NCBI GenBank assembly: GCA_031420365.1
Contig: JANOMP010000007.1
Coordinates: forward strand, 1 to 64,000
Direction: 5' to 3'
Source: Leadbetterella sp031420365
GTDB taxonomy: Bacteria; Bacteroidota; Bacteroidia; Cytophagales; Spirosomataceae
Length of the DNA stretch: 64,000 bases
In this document: piece by piece, positions 34,740-43,801 of the stretch
Layout: every line of letters begins with the position of its first letter
How positions within the stretch are numbered: position 1 is the stretch's first letter
The notes under the pieces: model-generated
What the model saw: only the letters and a program-made list of their open reading frames with translations
Databases searched by the model: none
Told to the model about the DNA's origin: nothing
Program-made: the position numbers and the translations under genes

Positions 34740-34822
34740 AAAAAATAGGAGTAAAATAAAAAAATGTAAAACCTAATAGAAAAAATATAGCGTTAAATAA
34801 AAAATATTCCTATTTCTAATAG

Positions 34823-35362
34823 TTATAAATTATGAAAATTCTTAATTGAATACAAATTGAGTTCCTTGTTTTCGTTAGAAAAGCAAATAATCTTTTCAAA
34901 CTTCATTCCAATTTTTATTAGCAGTTTATTTGATGCAATGTTTTCTTTTTTAACTATGGCAACAATACTATCTATTCTTAAATTCTCTTTAACGTATTTC
35001 AAAGTTGCCAAAGCGGCCTCATAGCCATAACCCATTGACTGATATTTTGGCAAAAAAGCAAAACCAATATCTGGAAGATCCAATGATTCTCTTTTTGTAA
35101 TACCACAAATTCCTAATCTTTGACCTGTAATAATATCTTTTACTAACCAAAAACCAAATCCATTTTCTTTATAGCATTTTAAAATTCCATTTTGCAAATA
35201 TTGTTCCGCTTCAGGTATGGAATGAACCTTTTTATCTCCAATATATTGCAACCAACTAGGCGAATTAACCAATTCCAAGATAAATGGTGCATCTTCTTTT
35301 ATTAACTTAATTAGAATTAAATTTTTAGTTTGCAAAACAAATTCATCTAGATTCTTTTTCAA
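34823..35362 (-). CDS. GNAT acetyltransferase, RimJ/RimL type
   Basis: 179 aa, one GNAT domain. TKNLILIKLIKEDAPFILEL is the N-terminal strand and helix, IGFAFLPKYQSMGYGYEAAL contains the acetyl-CoA loop (Q/R-x-x-G-x-G/A as QSMGYG) and NIASNKLLIKIGM is the motif B helix. Such enzymes acetylate protein N-termini or small amines; target unknown. It lies 83 bp upstream of the amylase on the same strand. Confidence 0.85.
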   Translation of the reverse strand: MKKNLDEFVLQTKNLILIKLIKEDAPFILELVNSPSWLQYIGDKKVHSIPEAEQYLQNGILKCYKENGFGFWLVKDIITGQRLGICGITKRESLDLPDIGFAFLPKYQSMGYGYEAALATLKYVKENLRIDSIVAIVKKENIASNKLLIKIGMKFEKIICFSNENKELNLYSIKNFHNL

Positions 35363-35737
35363 AATTTTAAAATTATAGTTCTTTACCTTCTAATATCTGT
35401 TCATATAAATTCTAGAACTAATAGTAGAATCGGCTTTATGGATTGGCATAAAAAAAATGGAATGATTGACATTTTTCAACTAGCATTCTGCTACAAAAAA
35501 AGAAGTTGACTTTAAAGGAAAAAATACGAAAATTAATCCTTTTATCTTTCCAAGCCCTGAAGCCTTTTTTTTTGTTTTAGGGGGTTTTCAACTTTTTATT
35601 CGAGAGAACCATTGTACAAGAAATAAGCAAATTAATGACAAGATAAAACTGTAATTCTAAATTTAAAAAAAATTAAATCAAAATTATGTAAAATATTACA
35701 ATTATTCTAAATGAAATATTCAATAAACCCTTAAATA
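35363..35737. other. Intergenic region, no gene seen
   Basis: About 375 bp of AT-rich sequence between the GNAT gene and the atpC terminator. Both strands lack a plausible start plus open frame, and no tRNA or clear repeat is visible. It must hold the GNAT promoter, which I could not locate with confidence. Confidence 0.45.
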
Positions 35738-35773
35738 AAAAGTCCGAAATTTATTTCTAAACTTCGGACTTTC
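35738..35773 (-). terminator. Terminator of atpD-atpC
   Basis: AAAGTCCGAA (35739-35748) pairs exactly with TTCGGACTTT (35763-35772); a T-rich run follows on the minus strand. It lies 18 bp after the atpC stop. Confidence 0.8.
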
Positions 35774-35790
35774 ATTAATATATTTGGAAA

Positions 35791-36033
35791 TTACAATACC
35801 GCTTCTGCCAAAACTAAAACTTTATTATCAGAAACTTCTAACACACCACCATCAACAAGTAAGGTTTCTTTTTTCCCATCTATTTCGTAAACCAAGTCTC
35901 CTTTTTTAAGTGTACTTACCATAGATGCATGGTCTTTTAGCAATTGAAAACTTCCATTTTTACCTGGCAAAATAACAGAATCAACGGTTCCATTAAAGAT
36001 TTTTTTTTCAGGTGTTATTATTTCTAGAATCAT
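35791..36033 (-). CDS. atpC: F1-ATP synthase epsilon subunit
   Basis: 80 aa. Contains the N-terminal beta-sandwich only (MILEIITPEKKIF, VILPGKNGSFQLLKDHASMVS, VDGGVLEVSDNKVLVLAEAV); the C-terminal inhibitory helices of longer epsilon subunits are absent, as commonly in Bacteroidota. It connects the rotor to the catalytic head. It follows atpD by 27 bp and shares its promoter. Confidence 0.93.
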   Translation of the reverse strand: MILEIITPEKKIFNGTVDSVILPGKNGSFQLLKDHASMVSTLKKGDLVYEIDGKKETLLVDGGVLEVSDNKVLVLAEAVL

Positions 36034-36060
36034 AATAGAATAATTAATTTGCGAATAATA

Positions 36061-37566
36061 TTACTTCGTCGCTTCAGCTATCAATCTTTCTCCTTTCTCT
36101 TTAGCATCTTCAATTGTACCTACAAGGTTAAAAGCAGCCTCAGGAAGATGGTCAAAATCCCCTTCCATTATCTGGTTAAAGCCTTTTATGGTATCATTGA
36201 TATCTACTAAAACTCCTTTAAGACCTGTAAATTGTTCAGCTACAAAGAATGGCTGAGATAAGAAACGCTGAACCCTACGCGCACGAGAAACTACCAATTT
36301 ATCATCTTCTGAAAGTTCTTCTAAACCTAGAATTGCGATAATATCTTGTAATTCTTTATAACGTTGCAAAATATTTTTAACACTTTGTGCGCAATTATAA
36401 TGTGCATCACCCAGAATCTCTGCTGATAATATTCTAGACGAAGAATCTAAAGGATCCACAGCAGGATAAATTCCTAACTCAGCTATTTTACGGCTTAATA
36501 CAGTAGTAGCATCTAAGTGAGCAAAGGTAGTAGCAGGAGCTGGATCCGTCAAGTCATCAGCAGGAACATAAACTGCTTGCACTGAGGTAATTGACCCTCG
36601 TTTAGTTGAAGCAATACGCTCTTGCATCACTCCCATTTCAGTTGCTAAAGTAGGCTGGTAACCAACTGCTGAAGGCATACGACCTAAAAGTGCCGAAACT
36701 TCAGAACCAGCCTGTGTAAAACGGAAAATATTATCTATAAAAAACAGGATATCACGCCCTTTTCCCTCGCCATCACCATCTCTAAAGTGCTCAGCAATAG
36801 TCAAACCAGAAAGAGCTACTCTGGCACGAGCTCCTGGAGGTTCATTCATTTGACCAAATATAAAAGTAGCCTGCGAATCTTTTAATGCTTCTCTATCCAC
36901 AACACTAAGATCCCATCCTCCTGATTCCATAGAATGTTTAAAGGCTTCTCCATACTTTACAATTCCAGACTCAATCATTTCACGAAGTAGGTCATTTCCT
37001 TCCCTCGTACGCTCACCTACACCAGCAAATACCGAAAGTCCAGCATAAGCCTTGGCAATATTATTTATCAATTCTTGAATCAATACAGTTTTTCCTACTC
37101 CAGCACCACCAAACAAGCCAATTTTTCCTCCTTTCACATAAGGAGCCAATAAATCAACAACTTTAATACCTGTAAATAAAACTTCAGTAGTAGTGGCTAA
37201 ATCCTCGAATTTTGGAGCATTTCTGTGAATAGAAAGTCTTGGAGTGTTTACAGGGCCTAATCCATCAATTGCCTCCCCTACTACATTAAAAAGTCTTCCT
37301 TTTATTGCTTCTCCAGTAGGCATAGTGATTTGAGAACCTAAGTGAGTTACTTCTTGCCCTCTTTGTAAACCATCTGTACTGTCCATAGCAATAGTACGTA
37401 CACGATCTTCACCAAGATGTTGTTGACATTCAAGAATTACTTTCTGTCCATTTAATTTGGTCACAGACATCGCGTCTAAAATTGCAGGTAGAGAAGCGGC
37501 TTCCCCCTCAAAACTTACGTCCACTACTGGCCCGATTATTTGTGAGATTTTACCAATATTTGCCAT
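36061..37566 (-). CDS. atpD: F1-ATP synthase beta subunit
   Basis: 501 aa catalytic subunit. GGAGVGKT is the P-loop, GERTREGNDL contains the catalytic Glu, and FIFGQMNEPPGARARV and the FRDGDGEGKGRDILFFIDNIFRF region are family blocks. The start at 37566 (MANIGKIS) is chosen because upstream in-frame residues lie over a clear promoter (37608-37638). As in related phyla members, atpD-atpC stands alone, away from the a, c, b, delta, alpha and gamma genes. Confidence 0.95.
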   Translation of the reverse strand: MANIGKISQIIGPVVDVSFEGEAASLPAILDAMSVTKLNGQKVILECQQHLGEDRVRTIAMDSTDGLQRGQEVTHLGSQITMPTGEAIKGRLFNVVGEAIDGLGPVNTPRLSIHRNAPKFEDLATTTEVLFTGIKVVDLLAPYVKGGKIGLFGGAGVGKTVLIQELINNIAKAYAGLSVFAGVGERTREGNDLLREMIESGIVKYGEAFKHSMESGGWDLSVVDREALKDSQATFIFGQMNEPPGARARVALSGLTIAEHFRDGDGEGKGRDILFFIDNIFRFTQAGSEVSALLGRMPSAVGYQPTLATEMGVMQERIASTKRGSITSVQAVYVPADDLTDPAPATTFAHLDATTVLSRKIAELGIYPAVDPLDSSSRILSAEILGDAHYNCAQSVKNILQRYKELQDIIAILGLEELSEDDKLVVSRARRVQRFLSQPFFVAEQFTGLKGVLVDINDTIKGFNQIMEGDFDHLPEAAFNLVGTIEDAKEKGERLIAEATK

Positions 37567-37607
37567 TAATGCTTTGTTTTTAATTAAATCCTCTGATTTT
37601 TGAAGTG

Positions 37608-37638
37608 CAAAATTATCACTTTTGAATGACAAAACAAA
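37608..37638 (-). promoter_or_regulatory. Promoter of atpD-atpC
   Basis: On the minus strand TTTG (37635-37638), 19 bases, then TAATTTTG (37608-37615): a perfect match to the Bacteroidota primary sigma consensus TTTG-N19-TAnnTTTG. The -7 box ends about 41 bp before the atpD start, and this settles the start choice. Confidence 0.75.
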
Positions 37639-37714
37639 CTCAACCATACACTTTTTGTATTTTTTTTAGAGAATAGCATTGAAATTGCAAATAAAACATA
37701 AAATTTCTTAAGAA

Positions 37715-38677
37715 TTAATTGCCACTAAGAGAGTGTTTTCGTTTTTTAAGTATATTATATTTATCAGTCCATGAAAAATTTTCAGCAATAATAGTCTGTT
37801 TGTTTACCTTTAAAAAATCTAGAAAAGATTGGGCAACTGGAGAAAACCTTTTATTTTTATTCCATACCAAATTCCAGGTGGAATTAACAGGTAGACCTTT
37901 AAAAGGAACCACTTTTAAATCTCCGACAATAAGTTCATTTTTTATGCCAATTAAGGGCATAATTGAACACCCAAGATCAGAAATTACGGCTTGCTTTACT
38001 GCCTCGTTCGAAGTTAATTCTATTTTTTTTCTAACGTTAAAATTATTTCTTTTTAAATAGTGTTCCATAACTCTTCTTGTACCAGAGCCCTCTTCTCTAT
38101 ATATTAGCTGAATTTTATCAAACAAATTATTATCACTTTTTTCTATTTTAATTTGATTATTTCCACTCTTTACTAAAAAAAGGTTATTTTCCATCAATTC
38201 CTCATTTTCAAAAACCATATTTTCTGGCAAAATGGAAAGTAAACAAAAATCTGCTTCATTTTTTTCCAAACTTTCAAGCACTTTTGTCCTATTTGTAACG
38301 TCCATTACCAATTCAACTGACAAATTATTCTTTAAAAAATCATGCAAAAAAATGGGCATTATATATTTACCAGTAGAAACTATAGATATGACCAATCGCC
38401 CAGAAATTTGCCCTTTTGAAGATAAGGTCATAAAGTTTAATAAATCTATTTCATTTAAAATTCGTTGAGCTACTTCTGCAATCTCATTTCCAAAATCTGT
38501 AACATAAAGCTTGCGACCTACAACTTCTGTTAAAGGAACATCAAATTGCATTTGAAAATTTTTTAACTGAATTGAAACTGCAGGTTGAGTTAAGTTTAAC
38601 TCATCTGCTGCTTTTGTAATACTTTTTAGTTGTGTAACTTTTAAAAAAATCTGCAATTGATGTAATGTATAATTCAT
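37715..38677 (-). CDS. LysR family transcriptional regulator
   Basis: 320 aa. The N-terminal winged helix-turn-helix is at residues 3-60 (LHQLQIFLKVTQLKSITKAADELNLTQPAVSIQLK). A periplasmic-binding-protein-like ligand domain fills residues 90-300, with REEGSGTRRVMEHYL near its hinge as in the CbbR/CysB-like branch. It is divergent from the isocitrate dehydrogenase gene across about 80 bp, which suggests control of that gene and of itself. The effector is unknown. Confidence 0.9.
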   Translation of the reverse strand: MNYTLHQLQIFLKVTQLKSITKAADELNLTQPAVSIQLKNFQMQFDVPLTEVVGRKLYVTDFGNEIAEVAQRILNEIDLLNFMTLSSKGQISGRLVISIVSTGKYIMPIFLHDFLKNNLSVELVMDVTNRTKVLESLEKNEADFCLLSILPENMVFENEELMENNLFLVKSGNNQIKIEKSDNNLFDKIQLIYREEGSGTRRVMEHYLKRNNFNVRKKIELTSNEAVKQAVISDLGCSIMPLIGIKNELIVGDLKVVPFKGLPVNSTWNLVWNKNKRFSPVAQSFLDFLKVNKQTIIAENFSWTDKYNILKKRKHSLSGN

Positions 38678-38761
38678 AAAATATTTTTATATTAATCATT
38701 ACAAATATAAATATAAATTAATAAATAATTACTTTGAAATTTGCAAAAAAAAACAAAAAAT

Positions 38762-40198
38762 ATGCAAACTATAACAATTGCAAAAGGGGATGGAATCGGC
38801 CCTGAAATAATGGATGCAACATTATCAATATTAAAAGCAGCAAATGCGAATATTGAAATGGAAGAAATTAAAATAGGAGAAAAAGTTTATCTTTCGGGAA
38901 ACACATCTGGAATAGATATGGACACTTGGGATATTATAAGAAAAAACAAGATATTTTTAAAATCGCCAATTACTACTCCTCAGGGAGGCGGGTATAAAAG
39001 TCTTAATGTGACTACTCGCAAATTTTTAGGTCTTTATTCCAATGTTAGACCATGTGTGAGTTTACATCCCTTTGTAGAAACGAAACATCCAAACATGGAT
39101 TTAGTAATTATTAGAGAAAACGAAGAAGATCTTTATGCTGGCATAGAGCATCAACAAACAGACGAAGTAATACAATGTATAAAACTTATAAGTAGACCGG
39201 GCTGTGAAAAAATTGTTAGATATGCCTTTGAATATGCGAAACAAACAGGTAGAAAGAAAGTAACCTGCATGACAAAGGACAATATAATGAAGCAAACAGA
39301 CGGCCTTTTTCATCAAGTGTTTAATGAAATAGCTAAGGAATATCCGGAAATAAACACTGAGCACATGATAATTGACATTGGCACAGCACGGTTAGCCGAT
39401 ACCCCTGAGGATTTTGATGTGATAGTTACTTTAAATTTATATGGAGATATTATTTCTGATGTTGCGGCTCAAATTGCAGGTTCAGTTGGCTTGGCTGGTT
39501 CGGCAAACATTGGAGAAACCTGTGCTATGTTTGAGGCTATTCATGGCTCAGCTCCAACAATAGCAGGTCAAAATATTGCTAACCCTTCTGGGCTTATTCA
39601 AGGTGCAGTTATGATGCTTAATCATATTGGACAAACAGATATTGCAGAAAAAATACATAATGCTTGGCTGAAAACAATTGAAGACGGAATTCATACAAGA
39701 GATGTTTTTAATACTAAAATAAGTAAAAAATGTGCCACAACTACTGAATTTACAGAGGCAGTAATAAATAATCTCGGCAAAATTCCATCTACGCTTCCTC
39801 AAGTATCTTTCAAAAAAGACACACCGCTTAATTTACCAAAATATGTTAGAAAAGAGGCTTTAAAAAAAGAACTAGAAGGAGTTGATATTTTTGTTCATTG
39901 GAATGCGGGGGACGCTAAAAAAATGGGAACAATAATGAAACAACTAGAAACTCCAGAAATTTCTTTAAAAATGATTACCAATAGAGGAATAAAAGTTTGG
40001 CCAGAAGGATTTGAAGAAACATTCTGCACTGATCATTGGAGATGTAGATTTAAAAGTTCACAAGGACATCCATTTAGCAAGGCAAAAATTATCGAATTAT
40101 TAAGCAAAGCCAATCAACTGGGAATAGACACTATAAAAACAGAAAATCTTTATTCATTTGATGGGATACCTTCTTATTCTTTAGGGCAAGGTCAATAA
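38762..40198 (+). CDS. icd: Isocitrate dehydrogenase with C-terminal extension
   Basis: 478 aa. Converts isocitrate to 2-oxoglutarate. ITIAKGDGIGPEIMDA, SPITTPQGGGYKSLNVTTRKFLGLYSNVRPC, the substrate loop IRENEEDLYAGIE and metal acids in LYGDIISDVAAQ are intact. A roughly 140-residue extra domain (from about residue 335) resembles the Thermus/Rickettsia type. The cofactor loop HGSAPTIAGQNIANP lacks the Lys-Tyr pair of E. coli NADP enzymes, so cofactor is uncertain. ATG at 38762 is preferred over a TTG 21 bp upstream, since the conserved strand starts immediately after it. Confidence 0.88.
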   Translation: MQTITIAKGDGIGPEIMDATLSILKAANANIEMEEIKIGEKVYLSGNTSGIDMDTWDIIRKNKIFLKSPITTPQGGGYKSLNVTTRKFLGLYSNVRPCVSLHPFVETKHPNMDLVIIRENEEDLYAGIEHQQTDEVIQCIKLISRPGCEKIVRYAFEYAKQTGRKKVTCMTKDNIMKQTDGLFHQVFNEIAKEYPEINTEHMIIDIGTARLADTPEDFDVIVTLNLYGDIISDVAAQIAGSVGLAGSANIGETCAMFEAIHGSAPTIAGQNIANPSGLIQGAVMMLNHIGQTDIAEKIHNAWLKTIEDGIHTRDVFNTKISKKCATTTEFTEAVINNLGKIPSTLPQVSFKKDTPLNLPKYVRKEALKKELEGVDIFVHWNAGDAKKMGTIMKQLETPEISLKMITNRGIKVWPEGFEETFCTDHWRCRFKSSQGHPFSKAKIIELLSKANQLGIDTIKTENLYSFDGIPSYSLGQGQ

Positions 40199-40283
40199 AT
40201 TGAGATTATAAAAAAACTTCTAATTACTTTTAAAATATGCATCAAAAAATAAAATGCTAAATACTACATAATAACTAAAAATT

Positions 40284-40320
40284 AAACTGCTGATATTTAA
40301 TATATTATCAGCAGTTTTTA
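40284..40320. terminator. Rho-independent terminator after icd
   Basis: AAACTGCTGATA (40284-40295) pairs perfectly over 12 bp with TATCAGCAGTTT (40306-40317), followed by T's. It separates icd from the converging dksA-like gene and can serve both. Confidence 0.85.
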
Positions 40321-40381
40321 AAAAATTTTAGGGTCTAAAATTATGAAAAAAAACTGCAATTTAAAAAAGGTTTTAATACAG

Positions 40382-40765
40382 CTAAGCTTTCATTTTAGCC
40401 TCAATAGTTTGTTGAGTATGAGGTACTGCTTTTAGTCTTTCTTTAGGAATAAGTTTTCCTGTATCTTTACAAATTCCATAGGTGCCATTCTTAATTCTAA
40501 TAAGTGCTCCTTCAAGCTGAGAGGCAAATTTTTGTAATCTTGAAGCAGATTGGCTCAATTGTTCCTTTTCTCTTACGTCAGCACCATCTTCTAAAGTTTT
40601 TGAACCAACAGCAGTGTTATCTGTGCCGTTATCATTTTTTCTACTAAGTGTCTCTTTAATAAAATTAACTTCGTTATTTGTTGCAGCTAATTTTTTCAAA
40701 ATTATTTCTTCGAATTCAGCAAGTTCAATCTCTGAATATCTTGTTTTTTCTTCTAATGTTACCAT
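40382..40765 (-). CDS. DksA/TraR-like protein without a zinc-cysteine cluster
   Basis: 127 aa. Residues 1-80 form the coiled-coil region (EIELAEFEEIILKKL through SASRLQKFASQLEGAL), then RIKNGTYGICKDTGKLIPKERLKAVPHTQQ replaces the C4 zinc finger: only one cysteine remains. Single-Cys DksA-like proteins are frequent in Bacteroidota. It may enter the RNA polymerase secondary channel as DksA does, but that is inferred. It is transcribed alone from a good promoter at 40816-40846. Confidence 0.8.
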   Translation of the reverse strand: MVTLEEKTRYSEIELAEFEEIILKKLAATNNEVNFIKETLSRKNDNGTDNTAVGSKTLEDGADVREKEQLSQSASRLQKFASQLEGALIRIKNGTYGICKDTGKLIPKERLKAVPHTQQTIEAKMKA

Positions 40766-40815
40766 GCAATAAAAGGCTTAAATGGTTGTAATAATAATCA
40801 GTTTAAATTTGGCTG

Positions 40816-40846
40816 CAAATATAAAACTTTTACTATCCAAATCAAT
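40816..40846 (-). promoter_or_regulatory. Promoter of the dksA-like gene
   Basis: On the minus strand ATTG (40843-40846), 19 bases, TATATTTG (40816-40823). It fits the TTG/TTTG-N19-TAnnTTTG consensus, with a leader of about 45 nt. Confidence 0.6.
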
Positions 40847-41040
40847 TTTTTTACAACATTAAAAAAACAACTAACAAAAATGTGCTTGAAAGTATTCTTT
40901 CAAAAATAAATAAAAAAAATTTTAATCACCTAGTTTCAAAATTTTCGAAAGAATCAATTGCTAAATGTTCATTTTACAGCTCTAAAAATTAACAATTCTA
41001 TATATTTCAATAGGATAAATTTGTGGAAAAACATGACATT
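40847..41040. other. Intergenic region between divergent dksA-like gene and gdhA
   Basis: AT-rich. A second TAAATTTG occurs near 41015 on the plus strand without a matching -33. No gene or RNA is visible. Confidence 0.4.
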
Positions 41041-41071
41041 TTTAAGTTAACCATTAATTTAACTAAATTTG
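41041..41071 (+). promoter_or_regulatory. Promoter of the glutamate dehydrogenase gene
   Basis: TTTA (41041-41044), 19 bases, TAAATTTG (41064-41071), three of four at -33 and a full -7 match. The leader to the ATG at 41109 would be about 30 nt. Confidence 0.55.
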
Positions 41072-41108
41072 CAAATAATTAGGAAAACAAAATAGTAAAC
41101 AGTTCAAT

Positions 41109-42386
41109 ATGTCATACTTAGAACCAGCTCCCATAAAGGACAAAGAGAATCCTTTAGAGTCGATGATGTCAAGATTTGATTCAGCAGTTAAAATATTAGG
41201 GATCAGCGACGAAATGTACAACATTCTAAAAGTGCCCGCAAGACAGGTAATCGTAGGATTACCTGTAACTATGGACAACGGCAAAATTCAAGTTTTTGAA
41301 GGATACCGAGTTATTCATTCTACTATCTTAGGCCCAGGAAAAGGTGGTATAAGATTTGACCCTGATGTTACTTTAGACGAAGTAAGGGCATTGGCGGCAT
41401 GGATGACCTGGAAATGTGCTGTTGTAGATATTCCTTACGGTGGTGCCAAAGGAGGAATTGCCTGCAATCCTCGTAATATGTCCTCTGGGGAAATGGAACG
41501 ATTAATGCGAGCATATACTTTATCGATGTTAGATATTTTTGGACCAGACAAAGACATTCCGGCACCAGATATGGGTACAGGTCCAAGAGAAATGGCATGG
41601 CTTATGGATGAATACTCAAAAGCAAAAGGTCAAACCACATTAGCAGTTGTTACTGGTAAGCCTCTTGTGTTGGGTGGCTCATTAGGTAGAACCGAAGCTA
41701 CCGGAAGAGGAGTTATGGTTTCAGCTTTGTCAGCAATGGATAAGCTAAAACTTAATCCATATAGATCTACAGCTGCCGTGCAAGGTTTTGGAAATGTGGG
41801 TTCTTTTGCTGCTTTACTATTGAAAGAAAAAGGAGTTAATATTGTGGGAATAAGTGATGTTTCAGGTGCATATTATAACGACAAAGGAATAGATATTGAA
41901 AAAGCAATTGCCTATAGAAACGCAAACAATGGTACATTAGAAGGATTTAATGGAGCTGAAAAAATTGAAGCAGAAGAATTACTTTTTTTACCTGTAGATT
42001 TATTAGTCCCTGCTGCTAAAGAAGATGTTATTACAAAAGACAATGCAGCCAAAATTCAAGCTAAGTTAATAGTGGAAGGTGCAAATGGTCCTACCTCATT
42101 TAAAGCCGATGATATAATTAATGAAAAAGGAATAATGGTTGTACCAGACATTTTAGCAAATGCAGGAGGCGTTACCGTCTCATATTTTGAATGGGTGCAA
42201 AATAGAATTGGATATAAATGGACTTTAGACAGAATAAATAGAAGATGCGATAGAGCTATGAAAGATGCATTTAATAACGTTTTTGCCATTTCACAAAAAC
42301 ACAATGTTTCTTTACGATTAGCAGCTTATATTTTAGCTATTGATAAAGTATCAAGTTCATATAAATTTAGGGGAGGATACGGTTGA
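41109..42386 (+). CDS. gdhA: Glu/Leu/Phe/Val dehydrogenase (glutamate dehydrogenase)
   Basis: 425 aa, the short hexameric class. Interconverts glutamate and 2-oxoglutarate plus ammonia. GPGKGGIRFDPDVTLDEV and MTWKCAVVDIPYGGAKGGI hold the substrate lysines; VQGFGNVGSFAALLL is the Rossmann loop with IVGISDVSGA after it. A clear promoter precedes it and a strong terminator follows. It provides a link between the nearby icd product 2-oxoglutarate and nitrogen. Confidence 0.94.
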   Translation: MSYLEPAPIKDKENPLESMMSRFDSAVKILGISDEMYNILKVPARQVIVGLPVTMDNGKIQVFEGYRVIHSTILGPGKGGIRFDPDVTLDEVRALAAWMTWKCAVVDIPYGGAKGGIACNPRNMSSGEMERLMRAYTLSMLDIFGPDKDIPAPDMGTGPREMAWLMDEYSKAKGQTTLAVVTGKPLVLGGSLGRTEATGRGVMVSALSAMDKLKLNPYRSTAAVQGFGNVGSFAALLLKEKGVNIVGISDVSGAYYNDKGIDIEKAIAYRNANNGTLEGFNGAEKIEAEELLFLPVDLLVPAAKEDVITKDNAAKIQAKLIVEGANGPTSFKADDIINEKGIMVVPDILANAGGVTVSYFEWVQNRIGYKWTLDRINRRCDRAMKDAFNNVFAISQKHNVSLRLAAYILAIDKVSSSYKFRGGYG

Positions 42387-42403
42387 AATCAAAAACCAAA
42401 AAT

Positions 42404-42441
42404 AAAAAAGGACAAATACTATTAAGTGTTTGTCCTTTTTT
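42404..42441 (+). terminator. Terminator of gdhA
   Basis: AAAAAGGACAAA (42405-42416) pairs perfectly with TTTGTCCTTTTT (42429-42440). The right arm includes the -33 TTTG of the next gene's promoter. Confidence 0.85.
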
Positions 42442-42458
42442 ATTTAATTGTATATTTG
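42429..42458 (+). promoter_or_regulatory. Promoter of the SDR gene, embedded in the gdhA terminator
   Basis: TTTG (42429-42432), 18 bases, TATATTTG (42451-42458). The -7 box ends 18 bp before the ATG at 42477, leaving a very short leader. Confidence 0.55.
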
Positions 42459-42476
42459 TGTTCGAATAAAATAACT

Positions 42477-43274
42477 ATGAAAGATTTAAAAGACAAGGTA
42501 GTTTGGATTACCGGGGCTTCTTCAGGAATAGGAGAAGCCACAGCCTTAGAGATAGCTAGGCAGGGTGCCAAACTTGTTTTGTCTGCAAGAAGAATAGATG
42601 AACTTGAACGAGTGAAAAAAGCTACTGGATTATCGGAGGAGAATATTTTGGTACTTCCCATGGATGTTGAAAACTTTAAAGAATTAGCAGGTTTATGTCA
42701 ACAAGTTATAAACAAATTTAGAAGAATTGACATATTATACAACAATGCAGGTATTTCGCAAAGAGGCAATGCGATTGAATCTACGATGGAAGTTTATAGA
42801 AAACTTATGGAGATTAACTATTTTGGAGTTATTGCACTTACTAAGTTGGTTTTACCCATAATGATTAAACAAAACTCTGGGCATTTTGTAGTCACAAGCA
42901 GTGTTTCAGGAAAACTTGGCTCACCTTGGAGGTCTGGATATTGTGCCTCTAAACATGCAATTCACGGATTTTTTGACGCTTTACGATCAGAAGTTTATGA
43001 AAACAATATCAAAGTTACTATAGTATGCCCTGGTTATATTAACACAGATATTTCTGTAAATTCCTTAGCCACTGATGGTACTAAATACGAAAAAAAAGAT
43101 ACGAATCAGTTGAAGGGAATGCCGGTAGAAACATGTGCTAAAAAAATTGTGATTGGTATTAAAAAAGAGAAATACGAAATTTATATGGGGGGAAAAGAAA
43201 TTCTAGCGGTATATTTAAAAAGATTTTTTCCTGCTATTCTAAATAAAATATTGGTAAATCAAGTTCCAAAATAA
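42477..43274 (+). CDS. Short-chain dehydrogenase/reductase
   Basis: 265 aa. TGASSGIGEATAL is the NAD(P)-binding TGxxxGIG loop, LYNNAGIS the NNAG motif, SSVSG carries the catalytic Ser and YCASKHA the YxxxK pair, so the site is intact. The C-terminal part (GGKEILAVYLKRFFPAILNKIL) resembles membrane-associated DHRS7-like SDRs. ATG at 42477 is used because upstream in-frame residues cover the gdhA terminator and this gene's promoter. Substrate unknown; 11 bp before the phosphatase gene. Confidence 0.9.
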   Translation: MKDLKDKVVWITGASSGIGEATALEIARQGAKLVLSARRIDELERVKKATGLSEENILVLPMDVENFKELAGLCQQVINKFRRIDILYNNAGISQRGNAIESTMEVYRKLMEINYFGVIALTKLVLPIMIKQNSGHFVVTSSVSGKLGSPWRSGYCASKHAIHGFFDALRSEVYENNIKVTIVCPGYINTDISVNSLATDGTKYEKKDTNQLKGMPVETCAKKIVIGIKKEKYEIYMGGKEILAVYLKRFFPAILNKILVNQVPK

Positions 43275-43285
43275 AAAAATTTCCA

Positions 43286-43801
43286 ATGAAAAAGTATTTG
43301 CTACTTATAAGACACGCAAGCGCAGTAGAACAAACAAACTCTTCAATGATACGAGATTTCGACAGAAACCTTACTGCAAGAGGCACAATGGAATCGGCAC
43401 GTTTAGGCAAGTATTTAGCGCGCTTAAATTTAGGCATCAATCAGTTATTCTCTAGCCCTTCAGCTAGAACAATGGAAACAGCAAAATATATAGCAGAACA
43501 ATTGAAATTTGAAACGGATGATATACAAGCGGAAGAAGGACTATTTGGAAGCGGTCCAAGAAACTATCTTGCTTTAGTAAATAGCATTTCAGAAATATAT
43601 ACTTGTGTTGCAATAGTAGGGCACAATCCAGAGGTATCTTTTTTTACCGACTATTTGTGTCAAGAGGATGTGGGAGGAAGTTTCAAAAAAGCAACCGCTG
43701 TTTTAGTATCATTTGAAGATTTAAAATGGGATGAAATCTCACAAAAAACTGGAAAAATAGAATTTAGAATAGATGTTAAAGATATATTTGAAAATGAATA
43801 A
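43286..43801 (+). CDS. SixA-like histidine phosphatase
   Basis: 171 aa. LLIRHASAVE contains the RHA catalytic motif (phospho-His acceptor), followed by FDRNLTARGTMESARLGKYL, SSPSARTMETA and VGHNPEVS with the second catalytic His. This is the SixA type, which removes phosphate from phosphohistidine proteins. It lies in an operon with the SDR before and a 47-residue membrane protein after, which overlaps it by 8 bp. Confidence 0.9.
   Translation: MKKYLLLIRHASAVEQTNSSMIRDFDRNLTARGTMESARLGKYLARLNLGINQLFSSPSARTMETAKYIAEQLKFETDDIQAEEGLFGSGPRNYLALVNSISEIYTCVAIVGHNPEVSFFTDYLCQEDVGGSFKKATAVLVSFEDLKWDEISQKTGKIEFRIDVKDIFENE

Noticed and set aside
37567..37647. N-terminal extension of atpD by 27 codons
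   Set aside because: The segment contains a perfect TTTG-N19-TAATTTTG promoter and is not part of beta subunits.
38690..38726. TATTAAT...ATTAATA inverted pair between LysR and icd as a LysR box
   Set aside because: In such AT-rich DNA the match is weak, and the T-N11-A spacing is not convincing.
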